A stretch of 64,000 nt of DNA from an uncultured Collinsella sp. (GCA_959020715.1 CAUESV010000001.1:248001-312000); one strand, 5' to 3'. Counted from the first letter of the stretch, positions 1-9,249 are shown. A program made the numbers and translations. The notes: a model not told the origin generated them from the letters alone.

Positions 1-1433
1 GCTGTTGGCTCATCGAATAAATAGACGTCTGCCTTCTTTTCCAAGACCCGCCTAATTTCCAATTGTTTCAGTTCCCCAGGAGACATTCCTCCGCACCTCT
101 TCTTTTCGATAGAAGGAAAATTTCTATCGCTAAGAAAATCCTTTACTGATATCGGAGTTTGTTCGGCAAACGAAACTAGATTCCGCCTAAGGTGCTCGCA
201 GTTGATTTCTTCTTGGGCCTTACCGTTGTAGGAAATAGCCCCACCGTAACCCGAATTGAAACAACCCATTAATAAGTACGCAAGGCTCGTTTTGCCCGAG
301 CCATTAATCCCCACAAGAGCATAGAGCTTTCCTTTGTCAAACCTGAGATTCAAGTTATTGTAGAGACACTTTTCATTTAATGTAAAACCAAAATTATGCA
401 GTTCGATGTAATCGATCTCCAAGAGCTCCTCTCCAGCAACAGCCAAAGGCAATTTAGAGGCATTTAGACGAGATATCGATGAGAAGCAGTCTTGTACGCT
501 ACTACCTATACCGTAGATTGACCTCACGGCAGATAGCATTAAAGCCATGTAGCTCGAAACGGCAACAAGTTGGCCTACACTCATGCTTCCATGCATTACA
601 TAGAAAGCCGAAATCAAAAGAATAGTCACCTGGGACGCAGCCGCAGCAAAGGAATCCGTTGCCTGAAATCTCGAAACGACACTTTGATAGGCGACTCCGG
701 CGTGCAGCAAAGACGAAAAAAAGCTATCTATGGATTTCAATGCTCTTTCGAATAGCACATTAACATACAAAAATCTCTGATGCGCAAGTACGGACTCCAC
801 TTTTCCGAAATACAGGGACTGCTCCTCCTTAAAGGTCAGACCTGAAACAAAAAGCGGTTTTCTGAATAAAGCATATGCAATTGCATACAAGATGCAAAAT
901 GTCACGGAAACCCAAAAGAGCGCTACGGAGCATCCATAGAGAAAAATAAAACTGATACCTAGCTGGATAACCGCAAGAAGTACCGTCTGGAGCACCGACA
1001 ATCCGAAGGAAGCCACAGTATTGGCATCTGAACAAATTTGTTGAGTTTTTTCAGCTGACTCCTGCTCAAAATATAACTCAAAAGGCATCCGAACGAGCTC
1101 ATCGATTTTACTTCGAACAATCGAGTATGCAGCCACGGTCGTTATCCGCATTGAAAGAAGGGTGCTTAAATAACTGACAACAATATCGATTAGTGCCGCA
1201 AAACCAATTAGAGCGCTGCTAATCATGATAGTATCGTAAGATGTTTTTTTAGATATATTGTCAACCAGAGCGCTCGTAAGCAGCGGGGATACAGAAGCCA
1301 TCATTCCAGATATTATTAAGCACAACGCGAAGGCTATAACCATAAGTAATTGGGAAGAAAAACCAAGTCTGAAATATGGCAGATAATCGAAGAGCTTCGT
1401 TGAGCCTGTATCACTTCTTATGTTTGAGATCAT
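1..1433 (-). CDS. ABC exporter (membrane + ATPase) of the RiPP cluster, 3' end outside window
   Basis: An open frame runs from an ATG at 1433 to the window edge (477 codons plus 2 nt), so the C-terminus is missing. The first ~310 residues are hydrophobic helices of an ABC exporter membrane domain. The ATPase domain then shows Walker A (VGINGSGKT, about residue 375), a divergent signature (CGGMSPGE, about 447) and Walker B (VYLFDEPTA, about 470). There is no N-terminal C39 peptidase domain, so it would export an already processed peptide or rely on another protease. Its start overlaps the end of the radical SAM gene by 23 nt, which implies translational coupling. Inferred role: export of the modified Cys-rich peptides, possibly with producer immunity. 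The DNA is AT-rich compared with the rest of the window. Confidence 0.9.
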   Translation of the reverse strand, partial: MISNIRSDTGSTKLFDYLPYFRLGFSSQLLMVIAFALCLIISGMMASVSPLLTSALVDNISKKTSYDTIMISSALIGFAALIDIVVSYLSTLLSMRITTVAAYSIVRSKIDELVRMPFELYFEQESAEKTQQICSDANTVASFGLSVLQTVLLAVIQLGISFIFLYGCSVALFWVSVTFCILYAIAYALFRKPLFVSGLTFKEEQSLYFGKVESVLAHQRFLYVNVLFERALKSIDSFFSSLLHAGVAYQSVVSRFQATDSFAAAASQVTILLISAFYVMHGSMSVGQLVAVSSYMALMLSAVRSIYGIGSSVQDCFSSISRLNASKLPLAVAGEELLEIDYIELHNFGFTLNEKCLYNNLNLRFDKGKLYALVGINGSGKTSLAYLLMGCFNSGYGGAISYNGKAQEEINCEHLRRNLVSFAEQTPISVKDFLSDRNFPSIEKKRCGGMSPGELKQLEIRRVLEKKADVYLFDEPT

Positions 1434-2670
1434 AGGCCGCTCTCATTACTTTTATACAGTTCTTTCTTGCGGATACACAGCTTGTCTTATTTTCATACAG
1501 CCTGGTGAAGGGACAGCCACCCATGCACATAGGAAGAAGCGAGCAGTTAAGACATTCTGAATCTGAACAAAAGTCGTAAGCATTCCATTTGGAAACTTCG
1601 AATGCGTTACTCGCTACGCTTTCAAAGATGCTGCCATAACTTCTGTCGGAATATCCTATTTCATTCCAGCATTTATATAAGGAACCGTCTGGTCCAATAA
1701 CTTCTGAATATTTATTGACGGCTCCGCATATGATCGGATTAAAGCCTGGAAGAAACGGATCCATGTACCCCGTCATTTTGTAGCGAGACAAACAGGATGC
1801 TTCAATCGAAGCAAATTCGTCCTCTGAATAGCACGGAGAGTTAGCGCACGCCCCATTTATATCATCTACTGCCGCTAAATACAGTTTTACTCTATTACGA
1901 AGACCTTTTTGATCAAGCGAATCAATCAAGCGATCAATCTGATCACCGTTCGTCGGATCAACATTAACTCTTAAGATGACATCGAAGTACGCACTAGCTC
2001 TTTTTACGTTATCGATAATACGGTTGAACGTATCGCCGCCAGAAGGAAGACATCTTCGTCGATTGTGTATTTCAGGCGGACCATCGACAGTCACCTGAAC
2101 GTGCGTGACCCCATTTTTTGCAAGTAACTCCGCCGTTTTTTCATCTAAGAAATAACCATTGGTCACCATGCTGGCGTTAAATAAGATTTCATCACTTCGG
2201 ATTCCGCGCGTAATCTTCTCCACCGTCTCAATCGCCAATAAAGGCTCGCCGCCATACCAGGCAACCTGCAAACTATCTGCCTGATTGTCTAAAGCCATGC
2301 CATTGATATGCTTTATTACCTGATCGACGCACTGGTCGCTCATTGAACCATAACGCTTGCCGTCCTCATAACAATACGGACACCTGAAATTACAATTCAA
2401 TGTCGGAGCTATCGTAAATGAAAGTGATTTTGGTTGCATGCGACAGGCCGATGATATCTCTTTTAAATGTTCGATTTCGTCAAGTCCGTCGAAAACCAAC
2501 AACCCCGCGTCCATCAAATTGTCGACAATTTCCGAAGGACCATTAGCCCCATTCGCAAATAGTGCCTTCTCGTATTCCGCATCCAACGCAACAATTGCGC
2601 CGGAGTAAGAGTTATATACCAGCGTAGGCTGATTACCTTTATCTATTACATTAAAGCGAGACTGTTTCAT
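1411..2670 (-). CDS. radical SAM/SPASM peptide maturase, Clo7bot-like
   Basis: 419 aa. Residues 1-85 form an N-terminal region like the leader-binding part of peptide maturases. The radical SAM motif CNFRCPYC (CxxxCxxC) is near residue 93 and a WYGGEPL motif follows. The C-terminal SPASM region has many cysteines (for example CLNCSLLPMCMGGC) that would bind auxiliary Fe-S clusters. Such enzymes cleave SAM to a 5'-deoxyadenosyl radical and crosslink residues, often Cys to an alpha or beta carbon, in a small precursor. The N-terminal pattern (YNSYSGAIVALD, then SLSFTIAPTLNCNFRCPYCY) resembles the maturases I recall as partners of Clo7bot Cys-rich peptides; that assignment is from memory. It lies 38 nt downstream of two Cys-rich peptide genes and overlaps the exporter gene. 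The start ATG is preceded by CGGAG. Confidence 0.9.
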   Translation of the reverse strand: MKQSRFNVIDKGNQPTLVYNSYSGAIVALDAEYEKALFANGANGPSEIVDNLMDAGLLVFDGLDEIEHLKEISSACRMQPKSLSFTIAPTLNCNFRCPYCYEDGKRYGSMSDQCVDQVIKHINGMALDNQADSLQVAWYGGEPLLAIETVEKITRGIRSDEILFNASMVTNGYFLDEKTAELLAKNGVTHVQVTVDGPPEIHNRRRCLPSGGDTFNRIIDNVKRASAYFDVILRVNVDPTNGDQIDRLIDSLDQKGLRNRVKLYLAAVDDINGACANSPCYSEDEFASIEASCLSRYKMTGYMDPFLPGFNPIICGAVNKYSEVIGPDGSLYKCWNEIGYSDRSYGSIFESVASNAFEVSKWNAYDFCSDSECLNCSLLPMCMGGCPFTRLYENKTSCVSARKNCIKVMRAAYDLKHKK

Positions 2671-2708
2671 TTCTACTCCGTTGCATATTTCAATATTTCA
2701 ACCTGCCA

Positions 2709-2873
2709 TTAGGAGTAATTCCAGCCACAAAATTTGGTAATGCAGATCCTCAGGCCACACGGTCCTCCCCCTGAATAACTCCAACAAATATGCGCTGCAC
2801 AGGACACACACGTAGAAATATCTCGAGACGAAGCAGGCATCTGAGTATTCACTGGCTTTTGAATATATTCCAT
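2709..2873 (-). CDS. Cys-rich RiPP precursor peptide (second copy, 54 aa)
   Basis: 54 aa from an ATG at 2873 to a TAA at 2709. AGGAG lies 5 nt before the start and overlaps the stop codon of the preceding peptide gene. The N-terminus MEYIQKPVNTQMPASSRD has no cysteine and would be the leader. The rest has six cysteines at 22, 25, 30, 39, 44 and 49, with Gly-rich GGGPCG and aromatic residues, typical of a radical-SAM-modified core. The MEYIQKP start resembles Clo7bot family precursors as I remember them. It shares the acidic-aromatic-I-Q start with the upstream peptide (MDWIQP). The modification enzyme starts 38 nt downstream. Activity is unknown; an antimicrobial or signalling peptide is the usual expectation. 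Confidence 0.85.
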   Translation of the reverse strand: MEYIQKPVNTQMPASSRDISTCVSCAAHICWSYSGGGPCGLRICITKFCGWNYS

Positions 2874-2881
2874 CGAAGCTC

Positions 2882-3052
2882 CTAGCTAACGTGTATACCG
2901 CAATGTTGAAATGCGCGGCAATTCCCGCCCGTGTACACGGCACACATCCCCCAGGGATTACAGCGCCCCTGACATTTTGCGCCCTGACAAGGACACCAAC
3001 TTGATAGCAAAGCAATATCGTTAGGTGTTTGAGTTGGCTGTATCCAATCCAC
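2882..3052 (-). CDS. Cys-rich RiPP precursor peptide (first copy, 56 aa)
   Basis: 56 aa from a GTG at 3052 to a TAG at 2882, with AAGGAG 5 nt before the start. The first 19 residues (starting MDWIQPTQTPND) are Cys-free and leader-like. The remainder has seven cysteines at 20, 22, 27, 31, 37, 45 and 51, including CPCQGAKCQGRC and NPWGMC. It is the first gene of the minus-strand cluster, followed after 8 nt by a second Cys-rich peptide with a related start. A longer open frame (118 codons, 2698-3054) covers the same DNA in another phase, but it uses a TTG start and crosses both peptide genes; the two short frames with good ribosome sites and dense cysteines are the better reading. Confidence 0.83.
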   Translation of the reverse strand: MDWIQPTQTPNDIALLSSWCPCQGAKCQGRCNPWGMCAVYTGGNCRAFQHCGIHVS

Positions 3053-3078
3053 AATGGCTCCTTTCTCGTTTTGGCCTA

Positions 3079-3113
3079 GTTATACTTTGGTCAAAAAGTC
3101 AAAAGCTGTTTGA
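3079..3113 (-). promoter_or_regulatory. Putative LysR-dependent promoter of the RiPP cluster
   Basis: On the minus strand a -10-like TATAAC (3084-3079) lies 27 nt before the first peptide start and has no good -35 hexamer. In its place is the palindrome TCAAAAGCTGTTTGA (3099-3113), with 5-bp arms of the kind LysR proteins bind. Activator-dependent transcription is inferred. Confidence 0.4.
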
Positions 3114-3209
3114 TAACTTTTTGTACTAGATGAAACAATTTGTTTGCCTTGTTTAACATTTTTTAATTTACACTTAGCCTGATTAAAAATTCAACCTAAG
3201 GAAATTCTG

Positions 3210-4166
3210 GTGAATGTTGTTCAGCTGCAGTATTTCATAAAGGTATTTGATTGTCAGAATTACTCGGATGCAGCAACTATATTAAGCGTTTCGCCGCAAG
3301 CTGTTTCAAAAGGCATTCGAGCATTGGAATCTGAACTTGGTCTGAAGCTGTTCGAAAAAAGAGGCAGTATTCTACATCTAACAAACTATGGAGAGGAAAT
3401 CCTTCCTATAGCATTAGATGCACTAGCTTCAATTGAGGGAATTCAAGCGTATGCGCAAATCACGCGTGAAAAGATAAAAATAACCCAGACACATTTGACA
3501 CGCGTTGCAGTCGGACTACCACCAATACTCACAAGCTGGTTCAACCAGCCCACACTAAACCGGCTCTCGAAAAAGTACAACGGTGGTAAATTTGCTGTTT
3601 CCAGATACGACGACGGCGGAACGTGCTTATCCCTTCTACTTGACGGACAAATCGACATTGCGATTGTCGCTGGGCAAGTAGACACCAATCTTTTTGAATC
3701 GCATTTTTTATTGAACGCCGAAGTCAACCTCCTCGTTGAAAGCAATCACCCATTAGCTAATCACGCAGCAGCGAATCTAAACGCGGTGGCTCAATATCCA
3801 ATTGCAAACACCTGTGACATTCGATATTGTCGAAAAAGAATAGACTCAGCATTTAACCATCTGGGCCTTTTCCCCCGCTACGAGAGTATTAACTTAGCAG
3901 ACCAGCACAATTTGTCCGATTTTCTCATTCGTAAGCATGGGGTTATTTTGACCATAGCCTCGCAAACGTCTCAAATCAGGATAGGCTATCCAGCAAAAAT
4001 CGTTTGCCTAGGCAAACGAGATAGATTATCAATCCCTTTTTACTGCGCTTCAAATTCAAACGATGTCCAAGCGCAAACTCATCACGCGATAAGCTGCATT
4101 CAACTTGAAGCACGCCAGCTATCCCGCTGTTTAAAAAGCGCTGAAGAAGGAGACCTTTCCGGCTGA
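3210..4166 (+). CDS. LysR-family transcriptional regulator
   Basis: 318 aa. The N-terminal winged helix-turn-helix (about residues 1-60; NYSDAATILSVSPQAVSKG, then LGLKLFEKRG) is typical LysR. An effector-binding domain of the periplasmic-binding-protein type follows to about 300, with VAVGLPPILTSWF, DIAIVAGQVD and a GVILTIAS stretch. The GTG start at 3210 has TAAGGA 7 nt upstream. It is divergent from the two peptide genes and their maturase, and the 157-nt gap holds a LysR-type palindrome, so it probably controls the cluster and itself. The effector is unknown. The gene shares the AT-rich composition of the island. Confidence 0.92.
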   Translation: MNVVQLQYFIKVFDCQNYSDAATILSVSPQAVSKGIRALESELGLKLFEKRGSILHLTNYGEEILPIALDALASIEGIQAYAQITREKIKITQTHLTRVAVGLPPILTSWFNQPTLNRLSKKYNGGKFAVSRYDDGGTCLSLLLDGQIDIAIVAGQVDTNLFESHFLLNAEVNLLVESNHPLANHAAANLNAVAQYPIANTCDIRYCRKRIDSAFNHLGLFPRYESINLADQHNLSDFLIRKHGVILTIASQTSQIRIGYPAKIVCLGKRDRLSIPFYCASNSNDVQAQTHHAISCIQLEARQLSRCLKSAEEGDLSG

Positions 4167-4456
4167 ACATGGCGGGCGTACTAATTCTATGCAAAACAGC
4201 ATCGCATTCCGCCAGAACGGAAGCGTGGGCCAGCCCCGAGTTTTTTGTAGTATTCCGAGAGAAAACAACAAGGGCCGGCAGACTCTTGGCAAATCAGTGA
4301 CCCACTCACCAGCCACAAAACTGTGCCCCACTTCCGAAATCCGAGTCCACGAAAGGCGTCGGCAAGGCCATTTACGCAACAGATGTCCAGCAGAAACGGG
4401 TGGTAGCCGGTACGGCTACCACCCGTTTGTCTCATATCTAGCCCAAAGCGGGCCGT
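4167..4456. other. Intergenic region between LysR and the activase gene
   Basis: 290 nt. Apart from the hairpin at 4394-4428 I see no gene. Short open frames on both strands lack ribosome sites. It marks the change from the AT-rich island to the GC-rich backbone. Confidence 0.5.
4394..4428. terminator. Perfect 15-bp hairpin, probable bidirectional terminator
   Basis: AAACGGGTGGTAGCC and GGCTACCACCCGTTT flank a 5-nt loop. It sits 28 nt past the stop codon of the minus-strand activase gene and could also end LysR transcription from the other side. The flanking A and T runs are short. Confidence 0.7.
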
Positions 4457-7400
4457 CTACTTCTTAATACCGCGTCCCAGGCGCTCGGCGACTGACGCCA
4501 CGGCCTCCTCGCTGGCTGGTCCGCAGCTCACGCAGCCATCATGGGCACGCATCTGGCCAGTGACCTCGTCCATCGCGAGCGGCGCCACCTTCTCAAGCTT
4601 AAAGCCCTTACCGGCGCGCATGTTCTCCTTGGCCACGCTGATCATGAGCTTGATGCGGTTGAGCTGGTTGACCTCGGACGCACCGGGGTCGTAGTCCACC
4701 GCGACGATGTTGCTCTCGGGATGCTGGCGGCGCAGCTCCTTGATCACGGCCTTGCCCACCACGTGGTTAGGCAGGCACGCGAAGGGCTGCGTGCAGATGA
4801 TGTTGGGCGCGCCATGGTCGATGAGGTCGAGCATCTCGGCCGTGAGCAGCCAGCCCTCGCCCATGTTGTTGCACACCGAAAGCACCGTACGGGCCTTGTC
4901 CGCCATGGTGCCGATGCGCTCGGGCGCCTCAAAGCGGCGGGACTTTTCGAGCATCTCCTCCACCGGCGTACGCATCCAGTCCACGAGTTTGATGAGCGCC
5001 TGCATACCAGCGCGCGTGGTAGCAGAGCTACCCAGCTCGTCCTTCTGCAGCTCGGCGTTGCTCATGGAGTACAGGAAGAAGTCGAGCAGGCCCGGTACCA
5101 CGGCCTCGCAGCCCTCGCGCTCGATAACGTCGACCACGTGGTTGTTGGCTGTGGGGTGGAACTTGACCAAGATCTCGCCAACCACGCCCACGCGCGGCTT
5201 GGTGCCCTCGCCCACGAGCGGCATGGTGTCGAACGAGCGGATGGCCTCGCGGCACAGCTTGGTGTAGTTGTGGCGGTTGAACTTCGGCGCCAGCTTGCGG
5301 GCGCGCGCCATGTACTCCTCGTAGAGTGCATTGGCGGCACCGGGCGTGGCCTCGTACGGGCGGCAGCGGTAGAGCATCTGCATCATAACGTCGCCAAAGA
5401 GCACTGCGTAGACTGCCTGCTTAAGCAGCGCCGGCGTAATCTTAAAGCCGGGGTTGTCCTCGCCGAGCGCCACGGCCGAAAGCGAGATTACCGGAATCTC
5501 GGGGTGGCCGCTCTCGCGCAGGGCCTTGCGGATGAGCGCGATGTAGTTGGTGGCACGGCAGCCGCCGCCGGTCTGGCTGATAACCACGGCCGTCTTGGAC
5601 AGATCGTACCTGCCGCTCTCGATAGCCTCCATAATCTGGCCCGTTACCAGGATCGACGGGTAGCAAATGTCATTGTTCACGTAGCGCAGGCCGGCCTCGA
5701 CGGCATCGTGATCGGTCGAGGGCAGCAGCTCCAGGTTATAGCCGGCACCACGGAACACCTCTTTGACCAGGTCAAAGTGGATCGGCGCCATCTGCGGGCA
5801 CAGGATGGTGTAGCCCTCGTCGCGCATCTGCTCGGTAAAGGGCACCTTGGGCCATGCGGTCGAGGCGCTCTCACGCTGCGCCTCGAACGTGTACTTGCGG
5901 CTCGCGAACGCGGGAGCATCTGTGGAGGGTGCCACCGGCGCGGCATCACCCTGCTCGTAGGCCTCGCCCGCGGCCGTGGCCTCGGCCAGGCGCTCGGCCT
6001 CCTGGTCCTTAAGCGCGGCCATGAGCGAGCGGATGCGGATGCGCGCGGCACCCAGGTTGGATACCTCGTCGATCTTGAGCACGGTGTAGATCTTGCCACT
6101 GGCTTCCAGAATCTCCTGCACCTGATCGGTGGTCAGGGCGTCCAGACCGCAGCCGAAGGAGTTGAGCTGGATCAGGTCCAGGTCGTTGCGCATCGTCACA
6201 AAACGGGCGACGGCGTACAGGCGGCTGTGGTACATCCACTGGTCGACGACGCGGATGGGGCGCTCGGGCTTTACCAGATGCGCGAGCGAATCCTCGGTAA
6301 AGACCGCAAAGCCAAAGCTCGAGATAAGCTCAGGCAGGGCGTGGTTGATCTCGGGGTCGTTATGGTAGGGACGGCCGGCGAGTACGATGCCGTGGCCGCC
6401 GTGGTCCTCGACCCACTTAAGAGCCTCCTCGCCCATAGTCTGGATGTCCTCGTGGAAACGCGCATCGGCCTCAAAGGCAGCGTTGACGGCGGCATCGACC
6501 TCGGAGCGCGTGATTTTAGGACCGCGCACGCGACCGCGACCGGCCTCAGCATCGGCCACGCGGTCGACGGCGAGCACCTGATACAGGCGGCGCTTGAGCT
6601 CGGTCTTGTCGTGATAGGGCACAAACGGGTACAGGAACTCGATGTTCTGCTCGCGGATCTCGTCGATGTTGAGCGCCAGCGCCGTGGGGTAGCTCATGAC
6701 GATAGGGCAGTTGTAGCAGTTGCCGGCCGTCGGGTCCTCTTTGCGCTCCCAGCGCACGCACGGCATCCAGATAAAGTCGACGTCACGGTCGATGAGGTTC
6801 ATCACGTGGCCGTGGCTCATCTTGGCCGGATAACACACGCTCTCGGACGGCATGGACTCGATACCCGCCTGGTAGGTCTTTTTGCTCGACTGGTCGGACA
6901 GCTGCACGCTAAAGCCCAGGCGCGTAAAGAACGCGTGCCAGAAGGGGTAGTTCTCGTACATGTTGAGCGCGCGGGGGATGCCGACGGTGCCGCGCGGGGC
7001 CTCGTCGGGGCTCAGCACCTCGCGGTTAAAGAGCAGCTCGTTTTTCTTTTTGAAGAGGTTGGGGGCCTCGGTCTTTTGCTTTTTGTGGCCGGCGCCCTTC
7101 TCGCAGCGGTTGCCGGTAATGAAGCGCCTACCGCCGCCAAAGTCGTTGACGGTAAGCTGGCAGTTGTTGGAGCAGCGACCGCAGCGGACATGCTTTTGCG
7201 TCACGGTAAGGTGCGCGATGTCCTCGGCCGAAAGGATGGTCGAGGCGCCATCGGCGCCGGCGCGATCGCGGGCGAGCAGGGCCGCACCATAGGCGCCCAT
7301 GCAGCCGGCGATGTCGGGACGCACGGCATGAACGCCGGTGAGCTGCTCAAACGCACGCAGCGTGGCGTCGGACATAAAGGTGCCGCCCTGGACGATCACT

Positions 7401-9238
7401 TGGCTGCCAATCTCCTTGGGGTCGCGCAGCTTAATGACCTTGAACAGGGCGTTCTTGATGACGGAATAGGACAGGCCGGCCGCAATGTCGCCCACCGTGG
7501 CGCCTTCCTTTTGCGCCTGCTTGACGCGCGAGTTCATAAAGACCGTGCAGCGACTGCCCAGGTCGACGGGGGCCTTGGCATGGATGGCGGCATCGGCGAA
7601 CGCGCGCACGTCCATGTTCATAGAGACGGCGAAGCTCTCGATAAAGCTGCCGCAGCCCGACGAGCAGGCCTCATTGAGCATGATGTGCTCGATGACGCCG
7701 TCCTTGACGCGCAGGCACTTCATGTCCTGGCCGCCAATGTCCAGAATGAACTCGACGCCGGGCAGGAACGCCTTGGCGCCGCGCAGGTGCGCGACGGTCT
7801 CGATCTCGCCGGAATCGGCCTTGAGCGCCTCGATAAGCAGCGCCTCACCATAACCGGTGGTAGTCACGTGGCCGATGGTGCAGCCGGCAGGGATGTGGTT
7901 GTAGAAATCGGCCATGATGACCTTGGCCGTGCCCAGGATGTCGCCGTTGTTGTTACCGTACCAGGTGTGCAGCAGCTGACCGTCCTCGCCCACGAGCGCG
8001 GCTTTCATGGTGGTGGAGCCGGCGTCGATACCGATGAACACGCGGCCGGTGTAGCCGTCGAGCTTGCCCTTGGGGACGACTTCCTGGTCGTGGCGGGTTT
8101 TGAACTCGGCGAAGTCCTCGTCGGTGGCAAAGAGCGGATCCAGGCGCTCGACCTCGGCACCCTGTGTGTCACCCAGGGCATCGATAGCCTCGATGAGCTG
8201 CGGGAACGTGCTGAGCTTATTGGACTCATGCGCCATGGCGGCGCCGCTCGCCACAAACAGGTGGGCATTTTGGGGCACGATACGGTGCTCCTCGTCCAGG
8301 TTGAGCGTGAGGTAGAAGCGGTGGCGCAGCTCGGAGAGATACTGCAGCGGGCCGCCCAGGAAGGCGACGTTGCCGCGGATGGGGCGGCCGCACGCCAGGC
8401 CCGAGATGGTCTGGGTCACGACGGCCTGGAAGATGGAGGCAGCCACGTCCTCGGGGCGGGCACCTTCGTTGAGCAGCGGCTGCACGTCGGTCTTGGCAAA
8501 AACGCCGCAGCGGCTGGCGATGGGATAGATGGTGGTGGCGTTGGCCGCGAGCTTGTTGAGGCCGCTCGCGTCGGTGTGCAGCAGGGTTGCCATCTGGTCG
8601 ATGAACGCGCCCGTACCGCCGGCGCAGGTGCCGTTCATGCGCTGCTCAATGCCGTTGTCGAAGTAGATGATCTTGGCGTCCTCGCCGCCCAGCTCGATGG
8701 CGACATCGGTGGCCGGGATAAGGGTCTCGACGGCGCGTTTGCTGGCGATGACCTCCTGGACAAACTCCAGGTCGAGCCACTGGGAGAGCAGCAGACCGCC
8801 CGAACCGGTGATGGCGCAGGTCATTTGGGCAGCCGGCAGCACAGTCGCAGCACCCTCGAACAGGTCGCGGGCGCAGGCACGGACGTCGGTGTGATGGCGC
8901 TGGTACTTGGCGTAGACGATCTGGTTGTCGTCGTTGAGCACGGCGAGCTTAACGGTGGTGGAGCCCACGTCGATGCCCAGGTGCAGGTTGCCACGAGCGT
9001 TCTCGGGGTTGAAGATTGCACCTTCGGGTGCGTGGGCGGCGGCTACGGGCTCAGCGGCGGTAGCGGGCTCGCCAGTGACGGACGCCTCCCCTGCCGCGTT
9101 CTTGGCATCGGCAACTGCCTCAGCAACTTTCTCGGCTGCCGCGGTCGCGGCCTTCTGCGCAACGTCTACCACGGCGGGCGCGGCCTCGCGTGCGGCAGCG
9201 ACCACACGGTCCTTAATGCCCTCGACGAGTTTGCTCAT
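4457..9238 (-). CDS. Giant fused 2-hydroxyacyl-CoA dehydratase activase-related protein
   Basis: 1593 aa. Residues 1-75 are an Ala/Glu/Lys-rich amphipathic stretch. Two BadF/BcrA-type ATPase modules follow, one with GIDVGSTTVKLAV near 88 and GGTGAFIDQM near 207, the second with GIDAGSTTMKAAL near 402 and ACSSGCGSFIESF. A Cys-containing linker (RCGRCSNNCQL near 685), the activase-associated domain (YPAKMSHGHV, NCYNCPIVMSYP) and a C-terminal dehydratase-like part ending in DGCVSCGP complete it. HgdC-type activases use ATP to push an electron into a [4Fe-4S] dehydratase. Long fused versions are known in anaerobes but their substrate is not settled. It is 11 nt downstream of a TetR gene and has a strong GAGGAG site, so it forms a two-gene operon. 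No dehydratase alpha or beta subunit gene is adjacent. Confidence 0.88.
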   Translation of the reverse strand: MSKLVEGIKDRVVAAAREAAPAVVDVAQKAATAAAEKVAEAVADAKNAAGEASVTGEPATAAEPVAAAHAPEGAIFNPENARGNLHLGIDVGSTTVKLAVLNDDNQIVYAKYQRHHTDVRACARDLFEGAATVLPAAQMTCAITGSGGLLLSQWLDLEFVQEVIASKRAVETLIPATDVAIELGGEDAKIIYFDNGIEQRMNGTCAGGTGAFIDQMATLLHTDASGLNKLAANATTIYPIASRCGVFAKTDVQPLLNEGARPEDVAASIFQAVVTQTISGLACGRPIRGNVAFLGGPLQYLSELRHRFYLTLNLDEEHRIVPQNAHLFVASGAAMAHESNKLSTFPQLIEAIDALGDTQGAEVERLDPLFATDEDFAEFKTRHDQEVVPKGKLDGYTGRVFIGIDAGSTTMKAALVGEDGQLLHTWYGNNNGDILGTAKVIMADFYNHIPAGCTIGHVTTTGYGEALLIEALKADSGEIETVAHLRGAKAFLPGVEFILDIGGQDMKCLRVKDGVIEHIMLNEACSSGCGSFIESFAVSMNMDVRAFADAAIHAKAPVDLGSRCTVFMNSRVKQAQKEGATVGDIAAGLSYSVIKNALFKVIKLRDPKEIGSQVIVQGGTFMSDATLRAFEQLTGVHAVRPDIAGCMGAYGAALLARDRAGADGASTILSAEDIAHLTVTQKHVRCGRCSNNCQLTVNDFGGGRRFITGNRCEKGAGHKKQKTEAPNLFKKKNELLFNREVLSPDEAPRGTVGIPRALNMYENYPFWHAFFTRLGFSVQLSDQSSKKTYQAGIESMPSESVCYPAKMSHGHVMNLIDRDVDFIWMPCVRWERKEDPTAGNCYNCPIVMSYPTALALNIDEIREQNIEFLYPFVPYHDKTELKRRLYQVLAVDRVADAEAGRGRVRGPKITRSEVDAAVNAAFEADARFHEDIQTMGEEALKWVEDHGGHGIVLAGRPYHNDPEINHALPELISSFGFAVFTEDSLAHLVKPERPIRVVDQWMYHSRLYAVARFVTMRNDLDLIQLNSFGCGLDALTTDQVQEILEASGKIYTVLKIDEVSNLGAARIRIRSLMAALKDQEAERLAEATAAGEAYEQGDAAPVAPSTDAPAFASRKYTFEAQRESASTAWPKVPFTEQMRDEGYTILCPQMAPIHFDLVKEVFRGAGYNLELLPSTDHDAVEAGLRYVNNDICYPSILVTGQIMEAIESGRYDLSKTAVVISQTGGGCRATNYIALIRKALRESGHPEIPVISLSAVALGEDNPGFKITPALLKQAVYAVLFGDVMMQMLYRCRPYEATPGAANALYEEYMARARKLAPKFNRHNYTKLCREAIRSFDTMPLVGEGTKPRVGVVGEILVKFHPTANNHVVDVIEREGCEAVVPGLLDFFLYSMSNAELQKDELGSSATTRAGMQALIKLVDWMRTPVEEMLEKSRRFEAPERIGTMADKARTVLSVCNNMGEGWLLTAEMLDLIDHGAPNIICTQPFACLPNHVVGKAVIKELRRQHPESNIVAVDYDPGASEVNQLNRIKLMISVAKENMRAGKGFKLEKVAPLAMDEVTGQMRAHDGCVSCGPASEEAVASVAERLGRGIKK

Positions 9239-9249
9239 TGTCTCTCCTC

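Noticed and set aside
2698..3054. 118-codon minus-strand frame across the peptide genes
   Set aside because: It begins with TTG and overlaps two short frames that each have a good ribosome site, cysteine-rich cores and related leaders.
4187..4467. Overlapping 80-90-codon frames on both strands
   Set aside because: Mutually overlapping, no ribosome sites, no recognisable features, and they run through the terminator hairpin.
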